From Clostridia bacterium (GTDB taxonomy: Bacteria; Bacillota; Clostridia; Peptostreptococcales; Anaerovoracaceae), in the NCBI GenBank assembly GCA_902363595.1, contig CABJAP010000004.1, positions 233,772 to 297,771 of the forward strand: DNA of 64,000 nucleotides. The letters are read 5' to 3'. Below the pieces are notes generated by a model. The model made no database searches, was not told the origin of the DNA, and saw only the letters and a list, made by a program, of their open reading frames with translations. Positions 1-9,329 of the stretch are shown piece by piece. The translations under genes were made by a program, and so were the position numbers. The number at the start of each line of letters is the position of its first letter. Positions within the stretch are counted from its first letter, which is position 1.

Positions 1-188
1 GCAGGATCCGGACAGAGGCCTGCGTGCCCAATGCCATTCGCTTGGGGTTGATGACACCGTGCGCAGTAACTGGAAAATGCGCCCACTGCCTGGGACAGTC
101 CATGTGCTGCTATACTGTGACTACCAGAGCCAGCGCGATTAAGGACAGGATACATATTATATTGGTTAATGAACACTTAGGCTATTAA
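1..188 (+). CDS. LUD-domain protein, C-terminal fragment
   Basis: The reading frame open from base 3 encodes about 61 residues that end at TAA 186-188; the gene begins before the window. The fragment has a TGKCAHC segment followed by a short basic stretch and ends RIHIILVNEHLGY. This resembles the C-terminus of LUD (lactate utilisation, DUF162) proteins, which typically close with a TGKC-x2-C motif and an LV-x-E-x-LG(F/Y) end. A terminator follows at 206-257, so this is the last gene of its transcript. A second open frame (2-142) overlaps it but matches nothing I recognise. The family call rests on motif memory only. Confidence 0.55.
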   Translation, partial: RIRTEACVPNAIRLGLMTPCAVTGKCAHCLGQSMCCYTVTTRASAIKDRIHIILVNEHLGY

Positions 189-205
189 AGGCTTACGGCC
201 CAGTG

Positions 206-262
206 AACGCCTGTCCGCGTCTGCCCGCCGTTAGAAGCGGAGTGCGGGGCAGGCGTTTTGTT
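206..262 (+). terminator. Rho-independent terminator after the LUD-domain gene
   Basis: AACGCCTG (206-213) pairs with CAGGCGTT (250-257), and the right arm runs into TTGTTT. The loop is long but contains further GC pairing (CCGC/GCGG). Confidence 0.7.
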
Positions 263-282
263 TGAATGAAAGGGAGGAGCCT

Positions 283-1104
283 ATGCAAATTGAATATTAT
301 ATTGTGGACGTTTTTACAAATGATAAGTTCGGCGGTAATCCGGCGGCGGTCTGCCTTTTAGAGGAGGCGATTTCCACGAAACTGCAGCAAAAAATTGCGT
401 CAGAGATTAATTTGTCTGAGACGGCATTTCTCATTAAAAGGAGCGATGCCGACGCGGTTTATGATCTGCGTTGGTTTACACCTAAAGTGGAAGTGGAATT
501 GTGCGGCCATGCGACCTTGGCATCCGGATATGTTTTGTATGAGCAAGCAGGCGTGAACGCGGATGCGGTCCGGTTCAACACCTTATCGGGCGTTCTTTCA
601 GTTGCCAAAGCCCAAGAGCGCTTCTGGCTAACGCTGCCCAAAAGAAAACCCAGTCCGACAGGATGTTACAAGTCTTTTGCTTCAGCGTTTGGTACGGACA
701 ATTTTCAGACATTGAAAGCCAATGATTTTTTTCTGGTCTTTGATTCACCGGAAGAAGTGGCAGCGCTCGAGCCGGATTTTGAGAAGTTGAAGCTGGTGAA
801 AGAAGAGGCGGGACTGGAGGATGACGTATTCGGCATCATTGTTACGGCCCGCGGCGGCGGATTTGGCTGCGATTTTGTTTCGCGATTTTTTGCGCCTAAT
901 GCAGGCATTAATGAAGATCCGGTTACCGGGAGAGCCCATAGCAGCCTGGTGCCGTATTGGTCAGACGTTCTGCATAAAAAGGATTTGACCGCAAAGCAGC
1001 TGTCGGAGCGGCGAGGAGATATCGCCTGCGTCAATAACGATGATGATACGGTGAGCTTGGGAGCGGAACTCCAAATCTTCTCCAAAGGGTACATTTTGCT
1101 TTAA
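283..1104 (+). CDS. PhzF-family isomerase/epimerase-like protein
   Basis: A 273-residue protein of the PhzF family, which has a diaminopimelate-epimerase-like fold and catalyses isomerisations of small molecules; the physiological substrate of most members is unknown. Family landmarks are visible: the N-terminal DVFT-x-FGGNPAAV stretch, the LSETAF segment with the expected catalytic Glu near residue 46, CGHAT near 74-78, and DPVTGRAHSS near residue 210. An ATG at 262 is in frame, but GGGAGG sits just before the ATG at 283, so I chose 283. The gene stands alone between a terminator and a gene-poor stretch, so context does not suggest a role. The family call is firm, the function open. Confidence 0.85.
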   Translation: MQIEYYIVDVFTNDKFGGNPAAVCLLEEAISTKLQQKIASEINLSETAFLIKRSDADAVYDLRWFTPKVEVELCGHATLASGYVLYEQAGVNADAVRFNTLSGVLSVAKAQERFWLTLPKRKPSPTGCYKSFASAFGTDNFQTLKANDFFLVFDSPEEVAALEPDFEKLKLVKEEAGLEDDVFGIIVTARGGGFGCDFVSRFFAPNAGINEDPVTGRAHSSLVPYWSDVLHKKDLTAKQLSERRGDIACVNNDDDTVSLGAELQIFSKGYILL

Positions 1105-2016
1105 CAAGGTGATAGTGTTTTATCGGGTTTGGCTGGCCAGCCTGGTTGGGCAGCGGGATTGAGCAGCCGGAGAAACTTTCTGGAAATATCTGATTTATTT
1201 ACGCAAAGCTGTGGATTTGTGGGGCGTCATATTGAGAATAAAGGGAGTTTCCTGTCCCATCTCCAATTCGAGAGGGAATAACCGTTGAAAAATGCGTAAA
1301 TTCTGCGACGTATCCTTAATTATTTCACAGACGGCCCCATTCCTTTCAAAAACCAAACCTTAACCAACTGAGCCGTCGGGCCAGAAAAGGGCTTACTATC
1401 AAAAACCATGAAAGAAATATTGGAAACCAGACTGTTTCTGGCTTACAGCCTGCCTTTCCAGAGCCAAGCCGCACCAAAACTATCAGGATTGGTCCCGCAA
1501 CCATTTAATGCTGATCGTTTCCAAGTACCAAACATCAAGCACCCGGCACCAAGCAGCGGGAAAGCCCGCCCGCAATAAATCCTCTTAAAACTGCCGCTTA
1601 TCTTCCCGACCCCCTCCCAAAACTACAGGCCACACCCCTCAATTCAAAAAAACGCAGCAATTTCTCCCTCAACTCTATCGTCAGCCCGCATCTTCAACAA
1701 TCCCAGCATCTCGTATCAAGCTCTGTCAAAACTATGACCCAGCATACAAAAAACATGCAACCCGTGCGGCAACCTGCACTGCCCAAGCCGCCGCCAGATT
1801 TCGCAGAAGCTGCCTCCCAACAATCGTCCGCTGCATCCGCCAAATCCCATATCTTGTAGGCAAATTGCTAAAACTAAGAAAAGATACACTAGAAATGCGG
1901 CGAAAAAGGAACACCAGGATGCGTGTTCAGAAAACATCTCTTTTATGCATTGGAAACACAGCCTTTTGCCTGTCCAAAAAACATAAAAAATAGATCAATT
2001 TTTTTACCAAAAACTC
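1105..2016. other. Gene-poor stretch before the ribosomal cluster
   Basis: About 0.9 kb with no supported gene. Short open frames on the minus strand near 1716-1937 have no ribosome binding site and an implausible composition. Much of 1400-1830 is C-rich on the plus strand, unlike the neighbouring coding DNA. I saw no convincing terminator after the PhzF gene and no repeat. Confidence 0.5.
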
Positions 2017-2045
2017 TTGCAATTTCCAATCATGTGGTATATACT
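2017..2045 (+). promoter_or_regulatory. Sigma-A-type promoter of the S10 cluster
   Basis: TTGCAA (2017-2022), a 17-base spacer and TATACT (2040-2045). This places transcription start near 2052, about 237 bases before rpsJ, leaving a long leader. Confidence 0.7.
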
Positions 2046-2051
2046 ACAAAA

Positions 2052-2156
2052 GCTTGTGTAAGGCGATGAAGTAGGAAGTTACCTTGCTATAGGATAATTT
2101 CTACCGAGAATTGTCCCCACCAGATGGGGGCGAAGGGATTCGCCGGCTTTTTGCTT
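2052..2156 (+). ncRNA. Structured rpsJ leader with attenuator-like terminator
   Basis: Three hairpins follow the promoter. The first pairs GTAGGAA (2071-2077) with TTTCTAC (2098-2104) and contains an inner TTACCT/AGG-TAA pairing. The second pairs CCCC (2115-2118) with GGGG (2126-2129). The third pairs GGCGAA (2129-2134) with TTCGCC (2139-2144) and is followed by GGCTTTTTG, a terminator-like end. The second and third hairpins share base 2129, so they may compete. A terminator ahead of rpsJ suggests transcription attenuation. Which protein or signal acts on it cannot be told from the sequence. Confidence 0.6.
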
Positions 2157-2288
2157 TGTGTAAAAAATTAAGAAACACACGGAGCCGTGTACTAAGCAAG
2201 CAAGACCTCGTACACGCACTTGAAAAGCGGGCAGCAGAACCCCCTGTACGAGCATAGCGAAAACAGTACAAAAAATTAGGAGGATGAA

Positions 2289-2600
2289 ATGAGCGAATTA
2301 CAGAAAATCAGAATTAAGCTTAAGGCTTATGACCACGCACTGCTGGATCAGAGCGCAGCCAAGATCGTCGAAACAGCAAAGAAGACCGGCGCAGAAGTTT
2401 CCGGCCCGATTCCGCTGCCGACAGAAAAAGAGGTCATCACGATCTTAAGAGCGGTCCACAAATACAAGGACTCCAGAGAACAGTTCGAACAGAGAACACA
2501 TAAGAGACTGATCGACATCACCAGTGCTACGGCTAAGACGACCGACGCACTGACAAAGCTCGATCTGCCTGCCGGCGTGGACATTGAAATTAAGCTGTAA
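2289..2600 (+). CDS. rpsJ: 30S ribosomal protein S10
   Basis: The 103-residue product has the expected length and S10 sequence ([11 protein letters not shown] near the start, [11 protein letters not shown] in the middle, HKRLIDI toward the end). S10 lies in the head of the small subunit and, as NusE, also takes part in transcription antitermination. A strong GGAGG precedes the ATG. It is the first gene of the S10-spc-alpha cluster. The usual upstream str genes (rpsL, rpsG, fusA, tuf) are absent here. A 289-base gap separates it from rplC, far longer than elsewhere in the cluster. Confidence 0.97.
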   Translation: MSELQKIRIKLKAYDHALLDQSAAKIVETAKKTGAEVSGPIPLPTEKEVITILRAVHKYKDSREQFEQRTHKRLIDITSATAKTTDALTKLDLPAGVDIEIKL

Positions 2601-2889
2601 AACGTTGCATTCCGGCAGATTACTGCCGACGCGATAACTTTTTACAGAACAAAAGCTGCTTTGCAGCAGCACAAAAAATGTAAGGGAACTCCCCTTAGTA
2701 AGATTGCATGAGAGGGAAGACGGCCTAAAAGAAAGAGTTGCAGATACAGGTCAGGGCTTCCAGCAGTAAAGCGCAGCCAAAAGCAAGTTTTGGGCGCTTC
2801 TTGCAGGAGACCTTCGGCGATTTGCATCAGCAAATCGGGATAGGGCTTCCAAACCAGAGCAATCCGCTGTAAGAATTAGGAGGAAAAAT
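2601..2889 (+). other. Structured intercistronic region between rpsJ and rplC
   Basis: 289 bases without an open frame inside an otherwise compact operon. Perfect local hairpins are CGGCAG-ATTA-CTGCCG (2613-2628), GCTGC-TTT-GCAGC (2655-2667) and GATTTGC-ATCA-GCAAATC (2819-2836). No run of T follows any of them, so simple termination is not indicated. It may be a ribosomal-protein-binding leader for the rplC-onward genes or an RNA-processing site; this is inference. Confidence 0.5.
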
Positions 2890-3525
2890 ATGAAAGCGAT
2901 TTTAGGAAAGAAAGTCGGAATGACTCAGATCTTTACTGACGCAGGCGAAGTGATTCCTGTAACAGTGATCGAGGCAGGTCCGGAAACAGTAACACAGATC
3001 AAAACGGTTGAAAACGATGGTTATGCCGCGGCTCAAGTAGCGTTCGAAGATGCGAAAGCCCACAGAATCAACAAGCCGATGACAGGCCATTTTGAAAAAG
3101 CAGGCGTTTCTGTCAAGAAGCACCTGGCGGAATTCATAATTGAAGACGGCGAAGCTTATGAAGTAGGACAGGTCATCACCGTAGCTGATTTCGAAGAAGG
3201 CAAGAAGCTGGACATTACCGGAACCTCCAAAGGTAAAGGTACCCAGGGTGAAATCAAACGGCACGGACACCATAGAGGCCCGATGACCCACGGCTCCAAG
3301 CATAAGAGACTGCCGGGCGGCAAGGCCGGCGCATCCTATCCGGGAAGAGTTTTCAAAGGAAACAAAGAATCCGGAAGAATGGGACGCGATACTGTGACCG
3401 TACAGAATGTCGTATTAGTAAAAGTTATTGAAGACAGAAACCTGATGCTGGTAAAAGGTGCTGTACCGGGAAACAAAGGTGGCCTGGTTCGCATTCAGTA
3501 CGCAGTAAAGGGCGAGGACAAATAG
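2890..3525 (+). CDS. rplC: 50S ribosomal protein L3
   Basis: A 211-residue L3, which binds 23S rRNA early in assembly and reaches toward the peptidyl-transferase centre. The start (MKAILGKKVGMTQIFTDAGE) and the glycine-rich RHGHHRGPMTHGSKHKR loop are characteristic. A strong AGGAGG precedes the ATG. It follows the structured gap after rpsJ and is spaced 25 bases from rplD, so it probably shares a transcript with the genes downstream. Confidence 0.97.
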   Translation: MKAILGKKVGMTQIFTDAGEVIPVTVIEAGPETVTQIKTVENDGYAAAQVAFEDAKAHRINKPMTGHFEKAGVSVKKHLAEFIIEDGEAYEVGQVITVADFEEGKKLDITGTSKGKGTQGEIKRHGHHRGPMTHGSKHKRLPGGKAGASYPGRVFKGNKESGRMGRDTVTVQNVVLVKVIEDRNLMLVKGAVPGNKGGLVRIQYAVKGEDK

Positions 3526-3550
3526 AAGACTTCAGGAAGGAGGAAGTAAA

Positions 3551-4174
3551 ATGGCAAAAGTAACGATGCTTAACATGACTGGAGCAGAAGCCGGAACCAT
3601 CGAACTGAACGATGAAATCTTCGGAATCGAGCCTAACCAGAACGCAGTACACGCTGTAGTAAAAAATTACTTGGCAAACCAGAGACAGGGAACGCAGTCC
3701 GCAAAGACAAGAGCAGAAGTAAGAGGCGGCGGAAGAAAGCCTTTCAGACAGAAGGGAACAGGACGCCATAGACAGGGAAGCACCACAGACCCATCTCAGG
3801 TAGGCGGTGGAGTAGTATTTGCTCCAAAGCCAAGAAGTTACAGATATACACTGCCTAAGAAGCTGAGAAGACTGGCAATGAAATCCGCGCTTTCCTCAAA
3901 GGTAGAGGAAAAGGAAATCATCGTTTTAGACGAGCTGAAATTGGATGCTCCTAAGACAAAAGAAATGGTAAAAGTTCTGGAAAATATCAAAGCTGGTAAA
4001 AAAGCGCTGATCGTTATGGCTGAAAAAGATGAGAACGTGATCCGTTCTGCGGCCAATATTCCGGGAGTTAGAACAGAGCTGGTATCCACAATGAACGTAT
4101 ACGAGATCATCAATCACCCCAGCTTCATTGTAACAAAAGATGCGATTAACAAGATTGAGGAGGTGTACTCATAA
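3551..4174 (+). CDS. rplD: 50S ribosomal protein L4
   Basis: A 207-residue L4/L1e-family protein with the typical extended loop [23 protein letters not shown], which lines the peptide exit tunnel. In E. coli L4 represses its own S10 operon by binding the leader; whether that occurs here is unknown, but two structured regions lie upstream. The stop codon overlaps the rplW start by one base (TAATG), suggesting translational coupling. Confidence 0.97.
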   Translation: MAKVTMLNMTGAEAGTIELNDEIFGIEPNQNAVHAVVKNYLANQRQGTQSAKTRAEVRGGGRKPFRQKGTGRHRQGSTTDPSQVGGGVVFAPKPRSYRYTLPKKLRRLAMKSALSSKVEEKEIIVLDELKLDAPKTKEMVKVLENIKAGKKALIVMAEKDENVIRSAANIPGVRTELVSTMNVYEIINHPSFIVTKDAINKIEEVYS

Positions 4175-4464
4175 TGAAAACGCCTTACGATGTAATTTTA
4201 AAACCTGTCATCTCTGAAAAAAGTATGGAAGATGCGCAGAACAAAAAATACACATTCAAGGTTGCGGTAGATGCGAACAAGACACAGGTTAAGCACGCTG
4301 TAGAAGAAATCTTCGATGTGGAAGTGAAAAAAGTAAACATTATGAACGTTGTCGGCAAACAGAAAAGAATGGGAAGAAGCGTAGGAATGACTGCCGCTAG
4401 CAAAAAGGCAATCGTTACTCTGACAGATAAGAGTAAAGAGATCGAATTCTTCCAGAGCTTATAA
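4174..4464 (+). CDS. rplW: 50S ribosomal protein L23
   Basis: A 96-residue L23, found at the tunnel exit where signal recognition particle and trigger factor dock. The start ([15 protein letters not shown]) and the central [23 protein letters not shown] segment are typical. The start codon overlaps the end of rplD, and GAGGAGGTG before it serves as ribosome binding site from within rplD. Confidence 0.96.
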   Translation: MKTPYDVILKPVISEKSMEDAQNKKYTFKVAVDANKTQVKHAVEEIFDVEVKKVNIMNVVGKQKRMGRSVGMTAASKKAIVTLTDKSKEIEFFQSL

Positions 4465-4482
4465 TATAGGAGGTAGGAAAGA

Positions 4483-5316
4483 ATGGGAATCAAAAAATAT
4501 AATCCGACTACTCCTGGTTTAAGAGGAATGACGGTTTCTACTTTTGAGGAAATCACCAAGGACGCCCCTGAAAAATCCCTTACCGTGACACTGAAAAAGC
4601 ATGCTGGAAGAAACTCCAGAGGCAAGATCACCGTAAGACACAGAGGCGGCGGATACAGACCCAAATACAGAATCATCGATTTCAAGAGAAATAAAGATGG
4701 TGTTCCAGGAACAGTAGCAGCGATCGAATACGATCCGAACAGAAGTGCCAACATCGCCCTGATCAACTATGCTGACGGCGAAAAAAGATATATCATCGCT
4801 CCTGAAAAATTAATGGTAGGCGATATGATTGAATCCGGCCCAGAAGCTGATATCAAAGTAGGAAACACCCTTCCGCTGGCAAATATTCCGGTAGGTACCG
4901 TGATCCACAACATCGAGCTCAAGCCTGGCAAAGGCGGCCAGATGGTAAGATCCGCAGGTAACGGAGCCCAGCTCATGGCCAAAGAAGGAAAAGAAGCTCA
5001 GGTAAGACTTCCTTCCGGCGAAGTGAGAAAAGTGAGAATGGAATGCAGAGCGACCATCGGAGAAGTTGGTAACGGAGACCACGCCAACATCCAGATCGGT
5101 AAAGCGGGAAGAAAAAGACACATGGGTATCAGACCTACCGTTCGCGGTTCTGTCATGAACCCCAACGACCACCCACATGGCGGTGGTGAAGGTAAGGCTG
5201 GAATTGGTCGTGTAAGTCCGGTTACACCTTGGGGCAAGCCTGCTCTCGGATACAAGACGAGAAAGAAGAACAAGGCTTCCGACAAGTATATCGTTAAGAG
5301 AAGAAATGAAAAATAA
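4483..5316 (+). CDS. rplB: 50S ribosomal protein L2
   Basis: A 277-residue L2 of normal length, needed for subunit association and peptidyl-transferase assembly. The [16 protein letters not shown] start and the C-terminal [14 protein letters not shown] loop, with the conserved histidine near the catalytic centre, are present. AGGAGG lies 8 bases before the ATG. The spacing to rpsS is 16 bases. Confidence 0.97.
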   Translation: MGIKKYNPTTPGLRGMTVSTFEEITKDAPEKSLTVTLKKHAGRNSRGKITVRHRGGGYRPKYRIIDFKRNKDGVPGTVAAIEYDPNRSANIALINYADGEKRYIIAPEKLMVGDMIESGPEADIKVGNTLPLANIPVGTVIHNIELKPGKGGQMVRSAGNGAQLMAKEGKEAQVRLPSGEVRKVRMECRATIGEVGNGDHANIQIGKAGRKRHMGIRPTVRGSVMNPNDHPHGGGEGKAGIGRVSPVTPWGKPALGYKTRKKNKASDKYIVKRRNEK

Positions 5317-5332
5317 GGAAGGAGCATAGATA

Positions 5333-5611
5333 ATGGGTAGATCACTGAAAAAAGGCCCTTTCGTCAACAGAAAACTGCTTAAGGCTATCGAAGATATGAA
5401 TGCAGCCAACGAAAAGAAAGTCATAAAAACATGGTCAAGACCATCCACGATATTCCCGCAGATGGTGGGACACACAATCGCAGTGCATGATGGAAGAAAG
5501 CACGTACCTGTATATATCACCGAAGATATGGTAGGACACAGACTTGGAGAATTTGCTCCAACCAGAACTTACAGGGGCCACGCTGCAGACAAGTCATCAA
5601 AAGTAAAGTAA
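5333..5611 (+). CDS. rpsS: 30S ribosomal protein S19
   Basis: A 92-residue S19, which pairs with S13 in the small-subunit head close to the A site. It begins [11 protein letters not shown] and carries the typical [22 protein letters not shown] segment. It lies between rplB and rplV in the standard order, with GGAAGGAG upstream. Confidence 0.97.
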   Translation: MGRSLKKGPFVNRKLLKAIEDMNAANEKKVIKTWSRPSTIFPQMVGHTIAVHDGRKHVPVYITEDMVGHRLGEFAPTRTYRGHAADKSSKVK

Positions 5612-5623
5612 GAAAAGGAGAAC

Positions 5624-5962
5624 ATGAAAATGGAAGCAAAAGCAATTGCAAAATATGTAAGAATGTCTCCGATCAAGCTTAAGCCTGTTGCAGATCTTGT
5701 AAGAGGAAAAGATATAAATGAGGCGCTTACTATATTAAAATTCACACCGGGCAAAGGTGCTGAAATCGTAGAAAAGGTTGTTCAGTCCGCTCTGGCTAAT
5801 GCTGACGTAAAAGAAATGGACACAGACAACTTATATGTAGCGGAAGTTTATGCTAACCAGGGACCGACTATGAAGAGATGGAGAGCTGGATCACAGGGCA
5901 GAGCATCGATCATCTTAAAGAGAAGCAGTCATGTCGGCGTCACTTTAAGAGAAAAGAATTAA
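5624..5962 (+). CDS. rplV: 50S ribosomal protein L22
   Basis: A 112-residue L22 whose beta-hairpin lines the exit tunnel opposite L4; hairpin changes give macrolide resistance in other species. The AIAKYVRMSPIKLKPVADLVRGK start and the QGPTMKRWRAGSQGRASII hairpin are intact, so nothing unusual is seen at the tunnel. A second in-frame ATG lies two codons after the first; the first follows AAAGGAG at a suitable distance and was kept. Confidence 0.96.
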   Translation: MKMEAKAIAKYVRMSPIKLKPVADLVRGKDINEALTILKFTPGKGAEIVEKVVQSALANADVKEMDTDNLYVAEVYANQGPTMKRWRAGSQGRASIILKRSSHVGVTLREKN

Positions 5963-5979
5963 GATAGGAGGTTCATTTA

Positions 5980-6873
5980 ATGGGTCAGAAAGTAAGTCCA
6001 CATGGATTGAGAGTGGGCATCATCAAAGACTGGGATTCCAAATGGTATGCTGACAAAGGAAACTTTGCCGACTACCTGATCGAAGATAATAAAGTTAGAG
6101 AGTTCGTAAAGAAAAAGCTGTATGTAGCAGGCGTTTCCAAAATACTGCTGGAGCGTCAGGCTGACAATAAACTGAAAGTCATCGTGCTGACCGCAAAACC
6201 CGGTATGGTTATCGGAAGATCCGGAAACGGCATTGACGAACTGAAGAGCGATCTGGAAAAAATGACCGGAAAGGCCATTAATATCGAGATCAAAGAAGTG
6301 AGAAGATCCGAGCTGGATGCCCAGCTGACAGCTGAAAGCATCGCACAGGCTCTGGAAAGAAGAATTTCCTTCAGAAGAGCGATGAAGCAGGCCATCGGCA
6401 GAACCATGAAAGCCGGCGCAAAAGGTATCAAAGTACTGGTATCCGGCAGATTGGGCGGAGCTGAAATCGCCAGAAACGAAAAGTACAGCGAAGGAAACGT
6501 TCCTCTCCACACACTGAGAGCGGACATCGACTATGGATTCGCGGAAGCCGATACCACTTACGGAAAGATCGGCGTCAAAGTGTGGATCAACCACGGAGAA
6601 ATCCTTGACAAGGGACTCAAGAGCGCGGTTCGCGACGAAGGAAACGGAAGAAGAGACGGCAAAAGAAACAGAAGAGACGGCGACAGAAGACCGAGAAGAG
6701 ACGGCGACAGAAGAAGAAATGATCGCAGAAGAGACGATAAGCCGGAACTTCCAAAGGCAGTAAATCCGAGAAAGAGAAAAGCTCCGAAGGAAGAACCAGC
6801 TAAAGCAGCCGAAGCGCAGACCACAGAAGCACAGGTTGATGCAGCGACCGAAGCAGCAACAACTGAAGAATAG
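5980..6873 (+). CDS. rpsC: 30S ribosomal protein S3 with charged C-terminal extension
   Basis: S3 lies at the mRNA entry channel and helps helicase activity. The first 220 or so residues match the family: [13 protein letters not shown] start, a KH domain with [10 protein letters not shown] near residues 80-90, and the C-terminal RNA-binding part. The protein is 297 residues, roughly 70-80 longer than usual. The extra tail begins after residue 220 with arginine/aspartate repeats of the RRDGDR type and ends in an Ala/Glu/Thr-rich acidic stretch. A strong GGAGG precedes the start. The tail is probably disordered and solvent-exposed. Confidence 0.96.
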   Translation: MGQKVSPHGLRVGIIKDWDSKWYADKGNFADYLIEDNKVREFVKKKLYVAGVSKILLERQADNKLKVIVLTAKPGMVIGRSGNGIDELKSDLEKMTGKAINIEIKEVRRSELDAQLTAESIAQALERRISFRRAMKQAIGRTMKAGAKGIKVLVSGRLGGAEIARNEKYSEGNVPLHTLRADIDYGFAEADTTYGKIGVKVWINHGEILDKGLKSAVRDEGNGRRDGKRNRRDGDRRPRRDGDRRRNDRRRDDKPELPKAVNPRKRKAPKEEPAKAAEAQTTEAQVDAATEAATTEE

Positions 6874-6896
6874 ACGAAAGAGAGGAGGAAACGCTG

Positions 6897-7328
6897 ATGT
6901 TAATGCCAAAGCGCGTTAAACGCAGAAGAGTCCACAGAGGTAGAATGAAGGGCGTTGCTACCAAAGGTAACAAGGTTACTTACGGAGATTACGGCCTGGT
7001 GGCTACCGAATGCGGATGGATAACTTCAAATCAGATCGAGGCAGCCAGAATTGCCATGACCAGATCGGTAAAAAGAGGTGGTAAGGTTTATATCAAAATC
7101 TTCCCCCACAAGTCTGTAACAAAGAAACCTGCAGAAGTACGTATGGGTTCCGGTAAAGGTGCTCCGGAGTACTGGGTAGCAGTTGTAAAACCAGGCAGAG
7201 TTATGTTTGAAATCGAGGGTGTAACCGAGGCCCAGGCAAGAGAGGCTATGCGTCTTGCATCTCACAAGCTGCCTGTTAAATGTAAATTTGCCATCAAAGA
7301 AATGGAAGCAAAGGGTGGTGAAGCATAA
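6897..7328 (+). CDS. rplP: 50S ribosomal protein L16
   Basis: A 143-residue L16, which contacts the A-site tRNA and helps organise the peptidyl-transferase region. [17 protein letters not shown] at the start and [17 protein letters not shown] in the middle are characteristic. Two ATGs occur two codons apart (6897 and 6903); both suit the upstream GAGGAGG, and the true start may be 6903. The stop codon overlaps the rpmC start by one base. Confidence 0.96.
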   Translation: MLMPKRVKRRRVHRGRMKGVATKGNKVTYGDYGLVATECGWITSNQIEAARIAMTRSVKRGGKVYIKIFPHKSVTKKPAEVRMGSGKGAPEYWVAVVKPGRVMFEIEGVTEAQAREAMRLASHKLPVKCKFAIKEMEAKGGEA

Positions 7329-7531
7329 TGGAACTGAAGAAGATGAGAGAAATGTCAGAAGTGGAACTCAATGCTGAACTGGTAAAGATGAAGAAAGATT
7401 TATTCAATCTCAGATTCCAGCACGTTACCGGACAGCTTGAAAACCCGATTAAAATGAGAGATACAAAGAAAGACATCGCCAGAGTCAAGACGATCATCAG
7501 AGAAAAACAGCTTGAAAAGGCTCAGGGCTAG
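7328..7531 (+). CDS. rpmC: 50S ribosomal protein L29
   Basis: A 67-residue L29, a small two-helix protein near the exit tunnel. The [10 protein letters not shown] start and the DLFNLRFQHVTGQLENPIKM core are typical. It overlaps rplP by one base, and the spacing to rpsQ is 18 bases with a good AGGAGG. Confidence 0.96.
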   Translation: MELKKMREMSEVELNAELVKMKKDLFNLRFQHVTGQLENPIKMRDTKKDIARVKTIIREKQLEKAQG

Positions 7532-7549
7532 TAGAAAGGAGGATGTAAT

Positions 7550-7810
7550 ATGACAGTTGAAAGAAACCTCAGAAAAACAAGAGTTGGCGTTGTTGTAAGC
7601 GACAAGATGGATAAGACTGTTGTCGTTGCGCTGGAAGACTTCGTAAGACATTCCCTTTATGGTAAAGCTGTAAAGAGAACCAAGAAGGTCAAGGCTCACG
7701 ATGAAAACAACGAATGCAACATTGGTGATAAAGTTAGAATTATGGAAACAAGACCTCTGTCCAAAGACAAGAGATGGAGACTTGTGAACATCGTAGAGAA
7801 AGTTAAGTAA
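7550..7810 (+). CDS. rpsQ: 30S ribosomal protein S17
   Basis: An 86-residue S17, an OB-fold primary binder of 16S rRNA. It contains the family pattern [19 protein letters not shown] near the start and [20 protein letters not shown] in the second half. Standard order between rpmC and rplN. Confidence 0.97.
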   Translation: MTVERNLRKTRVGVVVSDKMDKTVVVALEDFVRHSLYGKAVKRTKKVKAHDENNECNIGDKVRIMETRPLSKDKRWRLVNIVEKVK

Positions 7811-7822
7811 GGAGGCACCAGA

Positions 7823-8191
7823 ATGATTCAGACAGAAACAAGACTGAAAGTCGCTGACAACTCCGGTGCAAAAGAACTTCTGTGTATCCGTATTCTCGGC
7901 GGAACAAGCCGTCAGTACGCGAACATCGGAGATGTGATCGTTTGCGCAGTAAAAGACGCGACACCGGGCGGCGTTGTTAAAAAGGGCGACGTTGTTAAGG
8001 CAGTTGTAGTTAGATCGAAAAAGGGTGCCAGAAGAGTTGACGGCAGCTATGTAAAATTCGACCAGAACGCGGCTGTAATTTTGAAGGATGATATGACACC
8101 GGTCGGCACTCGTATCTTCGGGCCAGTAGCCAGAGAGCTCAGAGAAAAGAGCTTTATGAAGATCGTATCGCTGGCACCGGAAGTATTATAG
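7823..8191 (+). CDS. rplN: 50S ribosomal protein L14
   Basis: A 122-residue L14, which forms an intersubunit bridge. The [19 protein letters not shown] start and the [18 protein letters not shown] end are diagnostic. In the established operon scheme this is the first spc gene; here only 12 bases separate it from rpsQ and I see no promoter, so it probably continues the S10 transcript. Confidence 0.97.
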   Translation: MIQTETRLKVADNSGAKELLCIRILGGTSRQYANIGDVIVCAVKDATPGGVVKKGDVVKAVVVRSKKGARRVDGSYVKFDQNAAVILKDDMTPVGTRIFGPVARELREKSFMKIVSLAPEVL

Positions 8192-8202
8192 GAGGCGAGC
8201 GG

Positions 8203-8508
8203 ATGCGAATTAAGAAAGACGATACAGTAATTGTACTTACTGGAAAAGATAAAGGTAAGACTGGCAAAGTGCTGAAAGCTATGCCCAAAGACGGCAAAGT
8301 GATCGTAGAAGGCATCAACATGCAGACCAAGCACCAGAAGCAGACCCAGAAAGAGGCTGCCGAGATCAAGCATCAGGAAGGTCCGCTGGACGTTTCCAAC
8401 GTTATGTACTACGATACAAAATCAAAGACCGCCAGCAAGATTGGCTACAAGATGGACGGCGACAAAAAAGTCAGAGTAGCTAAGAAAACCGGCGAAGTAA
8501 TCGACTAA
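8203..8508 (+). CDS. rplX: 50S ribosomal protein L24
   Basis: A 101-residue L24 with an N-terminal KOW motif ([17 protein letters not shown]). L24 initiates large-subunit assembly and sits near the tunnel exit. The later [10 protein letters not shown] segment is also family-typical. AGGAGG precedes the ATG. Confidence 0.96.
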   Translation: MRIKKDDTVIVLTGKDKGKTGKVLKAMPKDGKVIVEGINMQTKHQKQTQKEAAEIKHQEGPLDVSNVMYYDTKSKTASKIGYKMDGDKKVRVAKKTGEVID

Positions 8509-8525
8509 GAAAGGAGGAGACGATT

Positions 8526-9068
8526 TTGACAGCCAGATTAAAAGAAAACTATGACAACAATGTCTTTCAGGCATTGATGGAAAAATTCTCATATAAGAAT
8601 GCAATGGAAGTTCCCAAGCTGGAAAAAGTGACCATTAACATGGGCCTTGGCGAAGCCAAAGAAAATGCCAAAATTATGGAAAGCGCAGTCGAAGAGCTGG
8701 CCCTCATAACCGGCCAGAGACCTGTGGTTACCAAGGCGAAAAAATCAATCGCCAACTTTAAGGTAAGACAGGGTATGCCTGTAGGAGCGAAAGTCACTTT
8801 AAGAGGAGAGAACATGTACACCTTCGTTGATAAATTCATCAACATCGCTCTTCCCAGAGTGAGAGACTTCAAGGGCGTCAGCAAGAACTCCTTTGACGGA
8901 AGAGGCAATTATTCCATGGGGATCAAGGAACAGCTCATCTTCCCGGAAATCAACTACGATAAAGTTGACATGATCAAAGGTATGAACATTGTATTCACTA
9001 CAACGGCTAAAACAGATGAAGAAGCGGCAGCTCTGCTGGAACTTCTCGGAATGCCGTTCGAGAAATAA
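8526..9068 (+). CDS. rplE: 50S ribosomal protein L5 (TTG start)
   Basis: A 180-residue L5, which binds 5S rRNA and contacts P-site tRNA. The conserved [33 protein letters not shown] and [10 protein letters not shown] segments are present. The start is a TTG at 8526, placed after AAAGGAGGAG; no in-frame ATG lies nearby that would keep the conserved N-terminus, so TTG is the likely initiator and the only such start in this cluster. Confidence 0.95.
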   Translation: MTARLKENYDNNVFQALMEKFSYKNAMEVPKLEKVTINMGLGEAKENAKIMESAVEELALITGQRPVVTKAKKSIANFKVRQGMPVGAKVTLRGENMYTFVDKFINIALPRVRDFKGVSKNSFDGRGNYSMGIKEQLIFPEINYDKVDMIKGMNIVFTTTAKTDEEAAALLELLGMPFEK

Positions 9069-9080
9069 TAGGAGGGAAAC

Positions 9081-9266
9081 ATGGCGAAAACATCTCTCAA
9101 AATAAAACAGCAAAGAAAACCGAAATACTCAACACGCGCATATACAAGATGCAGAATCTGCGGAAGACCCCATTCTGTTCTCAAGAAATATGGAATATGC
9201 CGTATCTGTTTTAGAGAGCTTGCTTACAAGGGAGAAATTCCCGGCGTGAAAAAAGCGAGCTGGTAG
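9081..9266 (+). CDS. rpsN: 30S ribosomal protein S14, zinc (type Z) form
   Basis: A 61-residue S14 with four cysteines at 24, 27, 40 and 43, the zinc-binding form. Many Firmicutes also hold a zinc-free S14 used under zinc limitation; none is seen in this window. It sits between rplE and rpsH as expected. A 63-base gap before rpsH is slightly longer than most here. Confidence 0.97.
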   Translation: MAKTSLKIKQQRKPKYSTRAYTRCRICGRPHSVLKKYGICRICFRELAYKGEIPGVKKASW

Positions 9267-9329
9267 AAAAGTGAAATTGCCAGAACTGCACGTGCGTGCA
9301 AAGCTGGTCAAGAAAGGAGAAATACTGTA

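Noticed and set aside
2..142. Alternative open frame at the left edge
   Set aside because: It overlaps the LUD-like frame, which has recognisable motifs; the alternative matches nothing.
1716..1937. Minus-strand open frames before the ribosomal cluster
   Set aside because: Overlapping alternatives in two frames, no ribosome binding site, cysteine- and leucine-rich composition unlike neighbouring genes, and they lie in C-rich noncoding DNA.
6533..6763. Threonine/glutamate-rich frame inside rpsC
   Set aside because: Out-of-frame shadow of the repetitive arginine/aspartate tail of S3.
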